Shown here: positions 18,601-27,584 of the stretch, piece by piece
Position numbering within the stretch: the first letter of the stretch is position 1
How the letters are laid out: every line of letters starts with the position of its first letter
Source: Ruminococcus sp. FC2018
Lineage (GTDB): Bacteria > Bacillota > Clostridia > Oscillospirales > Ruminococcaceae
Direction: 5' to 3'
Assembly: GCF_000621805.1 (NCBI RefSeq)
Contig: NZ_JHXH01000002.1
Coordinates: 124,001-188,000, forward strand
DNA length: 64,000 nt
Notes under the pieces: generated by a model
Seen by the model: only the letters and a program-made list of their open reading frames with translations
Told to the model about the DNA's origin: nothing
The model's database searches: none
Made by a program: the position numbers and the translations under genes

Positions 18601-21494
18601 ACAACGCCCTGCTGGAATGGAACCGTGCCGCACAGAAATGGGCGCTTGGCAAGTCAATGGGACAAAATAAGCTGGTGAAGGAGCTTAGAGTGTACGCCAA
18701 GGACGGCAATTATGTCACCAAGGATAACTACGTTGATATCGTCCGCAGCCTCAGCGACCTTAAAAAACTCTATGCTCACATCGACAGCCTTGCAGGCGCA
18801 AAGGCAGCTTTTGCAGGACTTTATAACGGCGAGAATTCGGATACCGCCCGTATGGCACAGCTGTTTGAAAACTCCGTTAAGCTCCGTGGACAGATAGCCG
18901 ACCTTAGCCGCAGCGATATGAGCATCAACAATGCCTTCATGTCCTTTGCCGCAGGATATGCAGCAGGCGATCCCCGCCGGGAGAAGCTTGACAACGGGGC
19001 ACAGGCTATCGCTAAAATGAAACAGAGCATCTCCTCTCTCAGCGGTGATTTCACCCTTGACCTTTCCTATCTTGACCAAAGCACCGACTATATCCCCGAC
19101 CTTAAAGATACTCTTAACGATATGCAAAATGACCTGGGAAGTCTGCGTGACCGAACCATGCTCACCCGGGCACGCAATGCCCTGCTGGAGCTGGGACTTG
19201 ACGACCTTGACAACGCCTATGAAAACGGCGAGGTAAACGAGGATACGATACTTCCTGCCTTTGAATGTGCCTTTGCACAGGGCGTTATCGTCAGCGTAAT
19301 GAATACCTCTCCTGCCCTTGCGTCCTTCCAGGGAGTAAAGCTTGAGGAGACCATAAAGAAATATACCGAGGCGGACGAAAAGTTCAAGGAGCTTACCGTT
19401 GCCGAGCTGGTGGCAAAGCTGTCGGCAAATATCCCCGATCCTTCCAATGCCTCAAAGGGCAGCTCCGAGCTTTCCATACTGCTCAAAGCCATCAAGAGCG
19501 GCGGCAGGAATATGCCTATCCGCAAGCTGTTTGACAGCATACCCACCCTGCTGCGGCGCATCTGTCCCTGTATGCTCATGTCGCCTATCTCCGTTGCCCA
19601 GTATATAGACCCCAAGTTCCCCAGGTTCGACCTTGTGGTGTTTGACGAAGCCTCACAGATGCCTACAAGCGAAGCCGTGGGAGCTATTGCCAGAGGCGAC
19701 AATGTGATCGTCGTAGGCGACCCCAAGCAGCTGCCGCCTACCACCTTCTTTGATGTCAACCGTTTTGACGAAGAAAACGAGGAAGCCGAGGACCTTGAAA
19801 GCGTGCTTGACGACTGTCTTGCCCTTTCCATGCCCTCAAAGCATCTGCTGTGGCATTACCGCTCACGCCATGAAAGCCTTATTGCGTACAGCAATGCGAA
19901 ATATTACGACAATAAGCTGCTCACATTCCCATCTCCCGACGACAGAGTTTCAAAGGTCAGCTGGGTGCACCTTGAGGGCTATTACGATAAAGGCTCCTCA
20001 AAGCAGAACAAAGCCGAAGCGCAGGCTATCGTTGACGAGATCGTGCGCCGCCTGAAGGACGAAAAGCTGCGCTGTGAAAGCATCGGCGTTGTGACCTTCT
20101 CCGTGGTCCAGCAGGTGCTTATCGACGATATGCTCTCCGACAGGCTGCGTGAAGAGCCCAAGCTTGAAGAATACGCCGACTCCATGTACGAGCCGATCCT
20201 GATAAAGAACCTTGAAAATGTCCAGGGCGATGAGCGTGATGTTATTTTGTTCTCTGTGGGCTACGGTCCCGATAAGGACGGAAAGGTCTCCATGAACTTT
20301 GGTCCGGTAAACCGTGACGGCGGTTGGCGCAGACTTAACGTTGCCATTTCAAGAGCAAGAAAGCAGATGATAGTATATTCTGTTATCCGCCCCGAACAGA
20401 TCGACCTTTCAAGGACCCGCTCCGAGGGTGTGGAGGGACTTAAAGGCTTTATAGAATTTGCCGCACGTGGACAGTCCGCCCTGCCTGTTCGCCTTGGACA
20501 GCAGTCTGCCTGCGAAAACGGATTTGTAAAGCTTGTTGCCGACGAGATAGAGAAAATGGGCTATAAAACAAAGACCAATATCGGCTGCTCGGAGTATAAG
20601 ATAGACATTGGCGTTATAAGTCCCGACAATGAAGAGGAATACTTTATGGGCATAAGCTGTATGGGGGATTCAAACCTTGAAAAGACCACCGCCCGTGACC
20701 GCAGCGTGCTGCAGCCTTCCGTGCTGAAAGGACTTGGCTGGAGAATGTACAATGTGAATATTCTTGACTGGTACGACAATAAGGATAAGGTGCTTGAAAA
20801 GCTGAAAGCACAGATAGAGACCGACCTTGCCTTGTACCGTGAACCGACCCCGGAGCAGCCTGAGCCGCAAAAGGCGAAAGCCCTTGAATTTGAAAAGGAA
20901 GAAAGCGTAAGCGTCAGCGATAAATGCCCGGCGTTTGAGGAGATCGCCCTTAAAAAAGAAGGCAAGCCATCCGAGTTCGTAAAGCCCGGTTCCGAGGAAA
21001 AAGCGGTGCAGCAGATCTCACAGGTCATAAACGCCATGGCACCTGTCAGCAGCAGGCATACCATGAAAATAGTCCTTGCCGCATGGGGTATAGCCACACC
21101 CAAGCCCGAGGTGCAGAAGGCGTTTTTCGGCTATGTGAATAAATGCGGTGTCAAGGTCACCAGCAGAAAGAACGACGACGGAACATTTGATACCTACTAC
21201 TGGCGTGCCGACCAGGATCCTGACAGCTATGATCTGTGCCGTATCCCTAAAGGAGGAAAGGGCAAGCGCAGCTTCCCTGACGTAAGTCCCCAGGAGCTTA
21301 CCAACGCCATGCTGCTTATCCTTAACGACCAGGTGAGCATGACACACGAGGACCTTGTAAAGGAGTGTACCACACTTTTCGGCTTTGCCCGTACCGCCGA
21401 CAATATTGATGCGCAAATGACCAAAGCCATAGAATATGCCGTTGAAAGCGGAAAAATGCGAATTGAAAACGGCAGGCTCTTTGCAAATGCTTAA
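15693..21494 (+). CDS. Large transglutaminase-like/DUF4011/SF1 helicase/DUF3320 protein
   Basis: 1933 residues. In order: a beta-rich N-terminus; a transglutaminase-like segment with Cys219 (GTCLDL) and His245 (GHAFAGVW); a DUF4011-type region near residue 375 (WERKLLDLSLRNSLLNF); an SF1 helicase with Walker A GPPGTGKS (about 685), Walker B VVFDEAS (Asp about 1318) and arginine motif RRLNVAISRAR (about 1546); a Vsr/PD-(D/E)xK-like segment about 1600-1710; and a DUF3320-like C-terminus. In that nuclease segment Asp1638 (YKIDIGV) remains, but the Glu expected in the GIEC motif is Ser1655 (GISC). The family is uncharacterised; related helicase-nucleases are suspected in phage defence. Single-gene operon. 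Confidence 0.85.
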   Translation: MDNIITITANMSAKLNYAFVQNYIPVLRSIRLTNNTAETISDITLKISFEPEFAKPYEQHISALEPERTAEISPVDITVSGEFLYAVTETLTANVTLSIEKDGQTISEANGTIELMPLNQWTGVNYVPEMISAFVCPNHPMVTQIVGKAASFLQKWTGSPSFDGYQSKNPNVVKKQAAAIYAALQAENIAYSMPPAGFEKQGQRVRLPWDVLTAKTGTCLDLSVLYASCLEAAGLNSLILFTQGHAFAGVWLEDQSFSGCTEEDPSLISKRMAAGIDQICLVECTAFTAGKSVDFDGAKAAAEALVHKPEEFEMAVDIARCRGNCLRPVPVMADGVAANDFGKRKDKDITAAPKDIDLSISGRVSDQSEQVTRQTMWERKLLDLSLRNSLLNFRPTASVVRFITADLPTLEDTVCAGGDMKILPLPEDMSLEAADAKTFEMQNPDTDRLGEIAKSELEKSRLRSFLKEAELEKAMKKLHRQAKVSLEENGANTLYLALGFLKWFETDKSEQPRYAPIVLVPVDLVKKIQEKCYVLRVRDEEPQMNITLLEFLRQDLGITISGLDPLPRDESGVDLPLVFNTLRQGVMSLKRWDIIEQAFLGQFSFNRFIMWNDIRNRSEELRQNKVVSSLISGTLGWQPMSTDVSPRQLDEQVRPSDMAVPMSADSSQLAAIYLASKGESFVLHGPPGTGKSQTITNLIANALYNGKSVLFVAEKMAALSVVQKRLAKIGLDPFCLEIHSNKATKREVLSQLEKTFEVGHVKSPAEYQAQAKRVGELRDSLNEIITQLHMPRACGMSVYQSVVNYENNKQFKGAVTVDGDFAAACSPQTLEKIRDSINSLAVCGREIGGLENSGLKYYKNPDYSVEIRTAFETALKYAAARADEAQTAFDELCALVGVKLEGSKRNITDLGEFAKTLSCSGEFLPAVLNDPSAAADAQCKMLIDELNGYKTARAQMRSLFEDSVLSFDSDNALLEWNRAAQKWALGKSMGQNKLVKELRVYAKDGNYVTKDNYVDIVRSLSDLKKLYAHIDSLAGAKAAFAGLYNGENSDTARMAQLFENSVKLRGQIADLSRSDMSINNAFMSFAAGYAAGDPRREKLDNGAQAIAKMKQSISSLSGDFTLDLSYLDQSTDYIPDLKDTLNDMQNDLGSLRDRTMLTRARNALLELGLDDLDNAYENGEVNEDTILPAFECAFAQGVIVSVMNTSPALASFQGVKLEETIKKYTEADEKFKELTVAELVAKLSANIPDPSNASKGSSELSILLKAIKSGGRNMPIRKLFDSIPTLLRRICPCMLMSPISVAQYIDPKFPRFDLVVFDEASQMPTSEAVGAIARGDNVIVVGDPKQLPPTTFFDVNRFDEENEEAEDLESVLDDCLALSMPSKHLLWHYRSRHESLIAYSNAKYYDNKLLTFPSPDDRVSKVSWVHLEGYYDKGSSKQNKAEAQAIVDEIVRRLKDEKLRCESIGVVTFSVVQQVLIDDMLSDRLREEPKLEEYADSMYEPILIKNLENVQGDERDVILFSVGYGPDKDGKVSMNFGPVNRDGGWRRLNVAISRARKQMIVYSVIRPEQIDLSRTRSEGVEGLKGFIEFAARGQSALPVRLGQQSACENGFVKLVADEIEKMGYKTKTNIGCSEYKIDIGVISPDNEEEYFMGISCMGDSNLEKTTARDRSVLQPSVLKGLGWRMYNVNILDWYDNKDKVLEKLKAQIETDLALYREPTPEQPEPQKAKALEFEKEESVSVSDKCPAFEEIALKKEGKPSEFVKPGSEEKAVQQISQVINAMAPVSSRHTMKIVLAAWGIATPKPEVQKAFFGYVNKCGVKVTSRKNDDGTFDTYYWRADQDPDSYDLCRIPKGGKGKRSFPDVSPQELTNAMLLILNDQVSMTHEDLVKECTTLFGFARTADNIDAQMTKAIEYAVESGKMRIENGRLFANA

Positions 21495-21536
21495 CGGCAG
21501 GGCAATGCCCGTTATCTGACAAAAAACACCGAAAAA

Positions 21537-21576
21537 AGTACCCGTGGAAATTTGTTTTCTTCGGGTACTTGTTTAT
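21537..21576 (+). terminator. Terminator of the large helicase
   Basis: AAGTACCCG pairs with CGGGTACTT, followed by TGTTTATTTTTT. Confidence 0.75.
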
Positions 21577-21802
21577 TTTTTACCGAATCTTTCCCGTCAA
21601 ACCTTACAGTTTCACCCTGCCGTATCTGTGCAAACAAATGATAAAACAAATAATTAACGTATTTTTCTGTAATTGTTGCACGTTTCAATGCAACATATCC
21701 CACCTTTTCGCCTATTAGTGAAAGGATCCTTTCCTGCCTGCCGCAAGGCTTGACCGGTGCGGCAAGTAAGGTTTTAATTCTAAGGGCATCTCCTTAGACA
21801 TA
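21577..21802. other. Intergenic region without a supported gene
   Basis: AT-rich stretch between the helicase and the mfd terminator. It holds a perfect 14-bp palindrome GAAAGGATCCTTTC (21720-21733). A minus-strand frame of 63 codons crosses it, but I see no support for it beyond a weak ribosome site. Confidence 0.4.
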
Positions 21803-21832
21803 AAAAATAACACCTTCCTGAAATGGAAGGTG
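21803..21832 (-). terminator. Terminator of the glmU-pth-mfd operon
   Basis: On the minus strand CACCTTCC pairs with GGAAGGTG across a 6-nt loop, followed by TTATTTTTTA. Confidence 0.85.
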
Positions 21833-21916
21833 TCACCGCATACTGCGGTCTTTTCTGCGGGCAGATCGTGAAGGGTCTGTCCGCCCGGAGAGGATGATCT
21901 GTGCCTTGAGGGAAAG

Positions 21917-24900
21917 CTACTGCGCCGCTGCCATAAGGTCTATGACCTCCAGCATAAGCTGGGCAGGCAGCTGCTTTTTGTCAAGAGTAACAGCAAAGTG
22001 CTTTTTGCCCGTGTCCACAAACCTGATGCGGTTTTTGTATTTTTTTGAAAGTGCCTGAATGTGGCATACCTCCGGCTGGTCAATGAAAAACAGCATCTTT
22101 GCCCCACACTGTGTTATTTCTTTTATGTGCATCCTTGCTGCCCTGTTTCGTGTAAGAGCAACGTTCACAAGTCCCATCACCGCCTTAGGCGGCTCACCGT
22201 AACGGTCGATAAGCTCGTCCAGAACATCCTGTGAGTCCTCCTTGCTGGTAATGGAAGCGATCTTGCGGTAAGCGTCTATCCTCTGGGAGGGGTTTTCGAT
22301 GTAGCTGTCGGGAATAAATGCGTCTATGGAAATATCCACCGGGCAGTCCTCCGGTGATGCAGGAGGAGCTTCTCCTTTTTGCTCTGCAATAGCCTCGTTG
22401 AGCAGGCGGATATACATATCATATCCCACCGCCTCCATGTGACCGTGTTGTTTTCCGCTGAGAATAGAGCCTGCGCCTCTTATCTCCAGGTCACGCATTG
22501 CAATGTGAAAGCCCGAGCCGAACTGAGTAAATTCCCTTATGGCATCAAGCCGCTTTGAAGCCACCTCCGAAAGCACCTTGCCCCGCCTGAAGGTGAAATA
22601 GGCAAACGCCCTGCGGTTTGAACGACCTACACGACCTCTGAGCTGGTAAAGCTGTGAAAGCCCCATCCTGTCTGCGTCCTCGATGATAAGTGTGTTAACG
22701 TTGGGAACGTCCACACCTGTCTCTATCAATGTTGTGCACACAAGCACATCTATCTCTCTGTCCACCAGCTGCCGCCAGATCTCCGAAAGCTCGTCCTCGT
22801 CTATCCGTCCGTGAGCAATGGCTATCCTTGCATCGGGCAAAAGCTCCTGAAGCTTTGCCACAGTCATTTCAATGGAGTTTATCCTGTTGTGGATATAATA
22901 TACCTGTCCGCCTCTGCGAAGCTCCTTGCTTATTGCCTGGGCGACAACTCCGAGATCGTACTCCATAACATAGGTCTGTACAGGGTATCTGTCCATAGGT
23001 GCCTCGTTTATCACCGACATATCCCTTATCCCGCTAAGAGCCATGTTAAGGGTTCTTGGTATAGGTGTGGCTGAAAGGGTGAGCATATCCACGCCGTGGA
23101 AAAGCTCTTTGAATTTTTCCTTTGCGGCAACGCCGAAACGCTGCTCCTCGTCGATTATCGCAAGTCCCAGATCCTTGAACACAACGTCCTTCTGCACAAG
23201 TCTGTGAGTGCCGATAATAAGATCCACCGTGCCCCTTCCAAGCTCTCTTATCACCGCCTTTTGCTCCTTTGGCTTGCGAAAGCGTGAAAGCAGCTCGACT
23301 TTGATAGGGAAGTGTTCAAAACGCTTTACCGCAGTCTGATAATGCTGCCATGCAAGTACCGTCGTGGGCACCAGCACAGCTACCTGCTTGCCGTCAAGCA
23401 TTGCTTTGAAAGCGGCACGCAAAGCCACCTCCGTTTTGCCAAAGCCCACATCGCCGCAAAGAAGTCTGTCCATGGGGTGGGGCTTTTGCATATCCGATTT
23501 TATCTCCTCTGCCGAGCGAAGCTGGTCCTCGGTCTCGTCGTAATCGAAACGTTCTTCAAATTCCGCCTGCCACTCGTTATCCGCAGAAAAGGCAAAGCCT
23601 TTTGCAGCCTGCCGCTGAGCGTAAAGCTGTGTAAGCTGCTGCGCCATATCCTTGACCGCAGCCTTTGCCTTGCTTCTTGTCTTTGCCCATTCGGTGGAAT
23701 TGAGCTTGTTGAGCTTTATGTTTTCGTCGTCTCTTGGACCGATATATCTTGACACAAGGTCAAGCTGGGTAACGGGCACATAAAGTACATCTGTGCCTGC
23801 GTATTTTATGGTTATATAGTCCTTTGTAACACCGTTTGTTTCAATGTTTTTTATTCCCTCAAATCTGCCGATCCCGTACATTGAGTGTACCACAATGTCG
23901 CCGTTTTTAACGTCCGAAAGGCTCTTTATCTCCTCGCCGGCTTTCTTTGCCTTGCGCCTGCGCTTTGCCACCATGGTCTTCATCTGGGTTATTGCGGCGC
24001 AGCCTGCCTGGGGGTACTCAAATCCGCCGGAAAGACTGCCTGTGCGAACATAGACCTTTCCGGGTATTATCTTACTGTCATCGGTAAGCTTTTCTGCACT
24101 GATACCTGCGTCCACCAGGTCCTTTACGATTATGGGGACGGTCTTTTCCGAGCCTGCAAGCACAACGGTACAGTATCCGCCTTGGCAAAGGGAAGAAAGC
24201 TCCTGCTCCAGGTGTACGATATTGCCGCCCCAGGGGGAGTTCTGGCGGCAGTCGGTATTTATCAGCTTCTTGTATTTTATATCATTGTTTGAGCGCATAA
24301 AGGTGTCAAGGAAAATACATTTCGATGACAGGATACTGCTCTGGGCAGAGGGTATGTCCGTTACAAAGCCCTCCAGCTTTTTGAAGAGGATACCGTCCTC
24401 ATAAAGCAGCTTTATATCCTCGTTAAGACGGGCAAGAGATGCCTTGCCTTTTTCCACGCAGTTTGCATATTCGCACACAATGACCGCACCGCTTTCAAAG
24501 TAGTCAAAAACGGTGGCGGTCTTTTCATATGCCAGAGTGTAGTATTTGTCAAGGTTTGTAAGAGTTATGCCTGCCTCAACGGTCTGGATATCACGGCTTA
24601 TATGCTTTCTTATGGCTTCCAGCTTTTTGCCCCTTGCGCTTTTTGAAAGCTCTTCAAGCTTTTGCAAAAGCACTTGGCTGTTTTCAAATATAATTTCAAG
24701 GGCAGGGAAGACGGTGATGCTGTCAATGGCGTCGGTGCGCCGCTGGGTGGCGGTATCGAAATAGGAAAGGGTGTCTATCTCGTCGCCCCAAAGCTCCAGA
24801 CGCACAGGGCGTGATTCCTGGACGGGGAAGATGTCAACGATTGAACCACGGACAGAAAACTGGGCATGACCTTCTATCTGGTCGGTTCGGGTATAGCCTC

Positions 24901-25372
24901 CTGTCAGAAGCTTTTTTACCAGCTCCTCAAGCTGTATCTCTCCCCCTGTTTTCAGTTCAAAGGAATCGTCCGCCAGCACTTTTGGCGGGATAGTCCCCTG
25001 AAGGCAGGCTTCCATGCTTGCGCAAAGCACCTTGCATTTGCCCTGCAAAAGCAGCGACAGAGCTTCAAGTCGCTTGTGCTCGTATTCTCTTGAAATGCCC
25101 TCCATGTAGGCAAAGTTCATATCCTTTGCAGGGTAGACACAGGCGACAGACTGCTGTGCCATGGAGTTTATGTCCTCTGCCATACGTGTGCAGGCAGCTT
25201 CGTCCTCGCATATGACAAGGCATGGAGAAAGTGTGCTCACCGCCATTGAAAGCTGGGCTTTGTGGATATGTGAAACGCCTGTTACGCAGCAAGGGGTATA
25301 ACCTCCCAGGAGGCATTTTTTTATGTCCTGATATGCGCTCAGGCGGGAGCATATGTCGTAAAAAATGTTCAT
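21917..25372 (-). CDS. mfd: Transcription-repair coupling factor Mfd
   Basis: 1151 residues, full length for the family. An N-terminal UvrB-like module is followed by the CarD-like RNA polymerase interaction domain (about 480-560, GDIVVHSMYGIGRFEG), then the SF2 translocase with Walker A GDVGFGKT, DEEQ box (IIDEEQRFGV), SATPIPRT and a TRCF C-terminus. It removes RNA polymerase stalled at lesions and recruits UvrA. The ribosome site is poor, but translation may follow from pth 79 bp upstream. The glmU-pth-mfd order matches Bacillus. Confidence 0.97.
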   Translation of the reverse strand: MNIFYDICSRLSAYQDIKKCLLGGYTPCCVTGVSHIHKAQLSMAVSTLSPCLVICEDEAACTRMAEDINSMAQQSVACVYPAKDMNFAYMEGISREYEHKRLEALSLLLQGKCKVLCASMEACLQGTIPPKVLADDSFELKTGGEIQLEELVKKLLTGGYTRTDQIEGHAQFSVRGSIVDIFPVQESRPVRLELWGDEIDTLSYFDTATQRRTDAIDSITVFPALEIIFENSQVLLQKLEELSKSARGKKLEAIRKHISRDIQTVEAGITLTNLDKYYTLAYEKTATVFDYFESGAVIVCEYANCVEKGKASLARLNEDIKLLYEDGILFKKLEGFVTDIPSAQSSILSSKCIFLDTFMRSNNDIKYKKLINTDCRQNSPWGGNIVHLEQELSSLCQGGYCTVVLAGSEKTVPIIVKDLVDAGISAEKLTDDSKIIPGKVYVRTGSLSGGFEYPQAGCAAITQMKTMVAKRRRKAKKAGEEIKSLSDVKNGDIVVHSMYGIGRFEGIKNIETNGVTKDYITIKYAGTDVLYVPVTQLDLVSRYIGPRDDENIKLNKLNSTEWAKTRSKAKAAVKDMAQQLTQLYAQRQAAKGFAFSADNEWQAEFEERFDYDETEDQLRSAEEIKSDMQKPHPMDRLLCGDVGFGKTEVALRAAFKAMLDGKQVAVLVPTTVLAWQHYQTAVKRFEHFPIKVELLSRFRKPKEQKAVIRELGRGTVDLIIGTHRLVQKDVVFKDLGLAIIDEEQRFGVAAKEKFKELFHGVDMLTLSATPIPRTLNMALSGIRDMSVINEAPMDRYPVQTYVMEYDLGVVAQAISKELRRGGQVYYIHNRINSIEMTVAKLQELLPDARIAIAHGRIDEDELSEIWRQLVDREIDVLVCTTLIETGVDVPNVNTLIIEDADRMGLSQLYQLRGRVGRSNRRAFAYFTFRRGKVLSEVASKRLDAIREFTQFGSGFHIAMRDLEIRGAGSILSGKQHGHMEAVGYDMYIRLLNEAIAEQKGEAPPASPEDCPVDISIDAFIPDSYIENPSQRIDAYRKIASITSKEDSQDVLDELIDRYGEPPKAVMGLVNVALTRNRAARMHIKEITQCGAKMLFFIDQPEVCHIQALSKKYKNRIRFVDTGKKHFAVTLDKKQLPAQLMLEVIDLMAAAQ

Positions 25373-25451
25373 AGGGTAATGTGTCCTTTTTGTTTATGCT
25401 TTAAGATGCAGACCTGCAGTGTCTGTCCGCAGCGGCTTGCCCGGGCGGGGC

Positions 25452-26069
25452 TTAGTTAAAATCGTTCATCGCTTCATTCATATTGCCACGGAGTATAAGC
25501 TCCACAGCTCTTGCGGTGTGGTCAAACACCTCCTGCAGCTGCTTGATCTCCTCGTCGGTATACCTGGAAAGCACCCAGTCTGCCAGGTCATAGTCCGGGT
25601 GGGGCTTGCTTCCCACGCCTATCTTTATTCTGGGGAAGTCCTGTGAGCCGCAGTTGTGGATAATGCTTTTTATGCCGTTGTGTCCGCCGGAGGAGCCTTT
25701 TCTCCGCAGGCGCATTTTGCCCACGTCCAGGGAAATATCGTCAAAGATAACGATGATATTCTCGGGGGGGATATTGTAAAAATCCATAGCGTCGGCGATA
25801 GCCTCACCGCTTTTATTCATGTATGTCAGGGGCTTCATCACAAGGCAGCGTTTGTCCGATATCACCGTGTCGCCGACAAGAGCGTTGAACTTGTGGGTGT
25901 TGACGCTGACACCGAAGCGCTGTGACAGGGCATCTACCGCCATAAAGCCGGTATTGTGCCTTGTTTTTTCGTATTCTACTCCCGGGTTGCCCAGACCTGC
26001 GATAATGTACTCGGGTTTGCCCTGGGGTCTTTTTGCAGAAAGGGCTTTGAGCTTTTCAAAAATATCCAT
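25452..26069 (-). CDS. pth: Peptidyl-tRNA hydrolase
   Basis: 205 residues. Family motifs are present: GLGNPGVEYEKTRHNTGF with the catalytic His, KPLTYMNKSG, DDISLDVGKMRLRRKGSSGGHNG and FPRIKIGVG. It frees tRNA from prematurely released peptidyl-tRNA. Compared with the usual start MYLIVGLGNPG there is an extra segment of about 20 residues, but AGGAG lies at the right distance from this ATG. Middle gene between glmU and mfd. Confidence 0.96.
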   Translation of the reverse strand: MDIFEKLKALSAKRPQGKPEYIIAGLGNPGVEYEKTRHNTGFMAVDALSQRFGVSVNTHKFNALVGDTVISDKRCLVMKPLTYMNKSGEAIADAMDFYNIPPENIIVIFDDISLDVGKMRLRRKGSSGGHNGIKSIIHNCGSQDFPRIKIGVGSKPHPDYDLADWVLSRYTDEEIKQLQEVFDHTARAVELILRGNMNEAMNDFN

Positions 26070-26101
26070 AATTTTTCTCCTTTACGGAAATAACGCCAAT
26101 A

Positions 26102-26132
26102 ACCCCGTTTTTATGCCAAAACGGGGTGTTTT
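26102..26132 (+). terminator. Hairpin between pth and glmU
   Basis: ACCCCGTTTT pairs with AAAACGGGGT and is followed by T7 on the plus strand. The orientation is opposite to both flanking genes; the minus-strand tail is poor in T. Confidence 0.5.
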
Positions 26133-26264
26133 TTTATTGATAACAATATATCACAAAAGCGTGGCTTTGTCAACAAAAAGCAGCCGACGCAGGGGTGCGC
26201 AATGCCCTCGCCGTCTGTGCGCAGGGCATCGACGTTCTCGCCGCCGGCTATAAGATCGTGTGGA

Positions 26265-27278
26265 TTACTTTCTGAACTCAAAAGGTCCCACCGAGGTGTG
26301 GGGAGGTATGCTCGCTGCGTAGACGTGTGAGGACAGGATAATGCTGCCCTCGCCGATGTTTGCACCGTCGATAACGCTGCCCTGTCCGATATAGCAGTCC
26401 TTGCCTATGGAGGTGTTTCCGCTGAGGGTAACGTTCTGGCAAATGGTGGTGCCTATGTCGATGGTAACGTTTCTGCCGATGCTAACCCCGTCGGTGCAGG
26501 TAAACTCGATGCCCATGTCCAGCCACTTTGCGATAATGGCTTTTCTTGCGATATCGTTAAGCTCCAGCAGCCCCTTACGGTCGTTTGCACCCAGGGAAAC
26601 GCTGGGGTTAAGGGAGGTATAGGCATCTGCACGCTTGCCTTTGGCGATTATAAGCCCTACGCAGTCGGTGAGGTAATACTCCCCTTGTGCGTTGTTTGGC
26701 TTGATGTCCCCCAGAACGTCAAGAAGTGCCTGTGTTTCAAACCAGTAGCAGCCGGAATTTATCTCGTTTATCTCAAGCTGCTGCGGGGTACAGTCCTTAT
26801 GCTCCACAATGCCGGAAATGCCGCTGTCTGTACGGATGACCCTGCCGTAGCCGAAGGGGTCGTCTATTTCCGAGGTGACAACGGTAACGCCGCAGCAATT
26901 TGCCTTATGAAGCTCAAGCGCAGCGGTTATGGTCTGTTTGTCGATAAAGGGCGCATCTCCGCAGAGGATAAGGGTGTTGCCCCCGTTCCTTGCTTTAAGA
27001 TACTCCGCCGCCTGCATTACGGCGTGACCTGTGCCAAGACGCTCTTTCTGCTCCACGGTGGTGATATCCGCTTTTCCCTGCCGGGTGGAGAGATATTCGT
27101 CTATGTACTGTCCCTGATAACCCTTTACCACGCATATGTCGGTTATGCCCGAATCCTCACAGGCACTTATCACCCACTCCAGCATAGGCTCTCCCAGAAC
27201 GCTGCAGAGCACCTTGGGCTTTTCGCTTTTCATTCGCTTGCCCTGTCCGCCTGCAAGAATTATAACATTATCTGCCAT
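26265..27278 (-). CDS. GlmU-like nucleotidyltransferase, short form
   Basis: 337 residues. The N-terminal uridylyltransferase domain is complete (LAGGQGKRMKSEKPKVL, GTGHAV, CGDAPF, GYGRVIR), followed by the start of a left-handed beta-helix (hexapeptides from about residue 250). It stops at VGPFEFRK, exactly where full GlmU continues for about 120 more residues with the acetyl-CoA site. It should make UDP-GlcNAc from GlcNAc-1-P but not acetylate GlcN-1-P. Position upstream of pth and mfd supports glmU ancestry. Confidence 0.85.
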   Translation of the reverse strand: MADNVIILAGGQGKRMKSEKPKVLCSVLGEPMLEWVISACEDSGITDICVVKGYQGQYIDEYLSTRQGKADITTVEQKERLGTGHAVMQAAEYLKARNGGNTLILCGDAPFIDKQTITAALELHKANCCGVTVVTSEIDDPFGYGRVIRTDSGISGIVEHKDCTPQQLEINEINSGCYWFETQALLDVLGDIKPNNAQGEYYLTDCVGLIIAKGKRADAYTSLNPSVSLGANDRKGLLELNDIARKAIIAKWLDMGIEFTCTDGVSIGRNVTIDIGTTICQNVTLSGNTSIGKDCYIGQGSVIDGANIGEGSIILSSHVYAASIPPHTSVGPFEFRK

Positions 27279-27321
27279 TTTATGACCTCCCTGTTATTAT
27301 TTCACTTATTGTACAGCTAAC

Positions 27322-27350
27322 ATTATATAGCTAATCGCTCGCTAAGTCAA
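27322..27350 (-). promoter_or_regulatory. Promoter of glmU-pth-mfd
   Basis: Minus-strand TTGACT (27350-27345), 17 bp, TATAAT (27327-27322). Confidence 0.75.
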
Positions 27351-27460
27351 TAACCGGCGGAGGGCGCAAGTCCAATTAACAAAGGATATATGTGGAAAGT
27401 ATACATAAATAACATGGAAACATTGTGCAAAAATTATAGTTTAAAATTCTGTGAAAACTA

Positions 27461-27576
27461 TGGTAATTTCATTTAATATCTGTTATAATATAAGGGCAAC
27501 CGTAGTATTAGCGTCCGTAAGGTTCGCTTTTGGCGGAGCTATTGCCGCCTTTACGGGAATTCAAAATAAACGGAGG
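27461..27576 (+). promoter_or_regulatory. ppdK promoter and structured leader
   Basis: TATAAT (27484-27489) with a weak -35 (TGGTAA, 27461-27466). The roughly 90-nt leader folds into a strong hairpin: CCGTAA (27514) with TTACGG (27551), inside it GGCGG with CCGCC, ending 15 bp before the CGGAGG ribosome site. The remaining upstream sequence is AT-rich and holds no gene. Confidence 0.6.
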
Positions 27577-27584
27577 TATAATCA

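Noticed and set aside
15693-21494. Assigning the large helicase to a named phage defence system
   Set aside because: Domain order is suggestive, but there are no defence or mobile genes beside it and I cannot run a search.
21512-21703. 63-codon minus-strand frame between the helicase and mfd
   Set aside because: Ends inside the helicase terminator region and has no domain or clear promoter.
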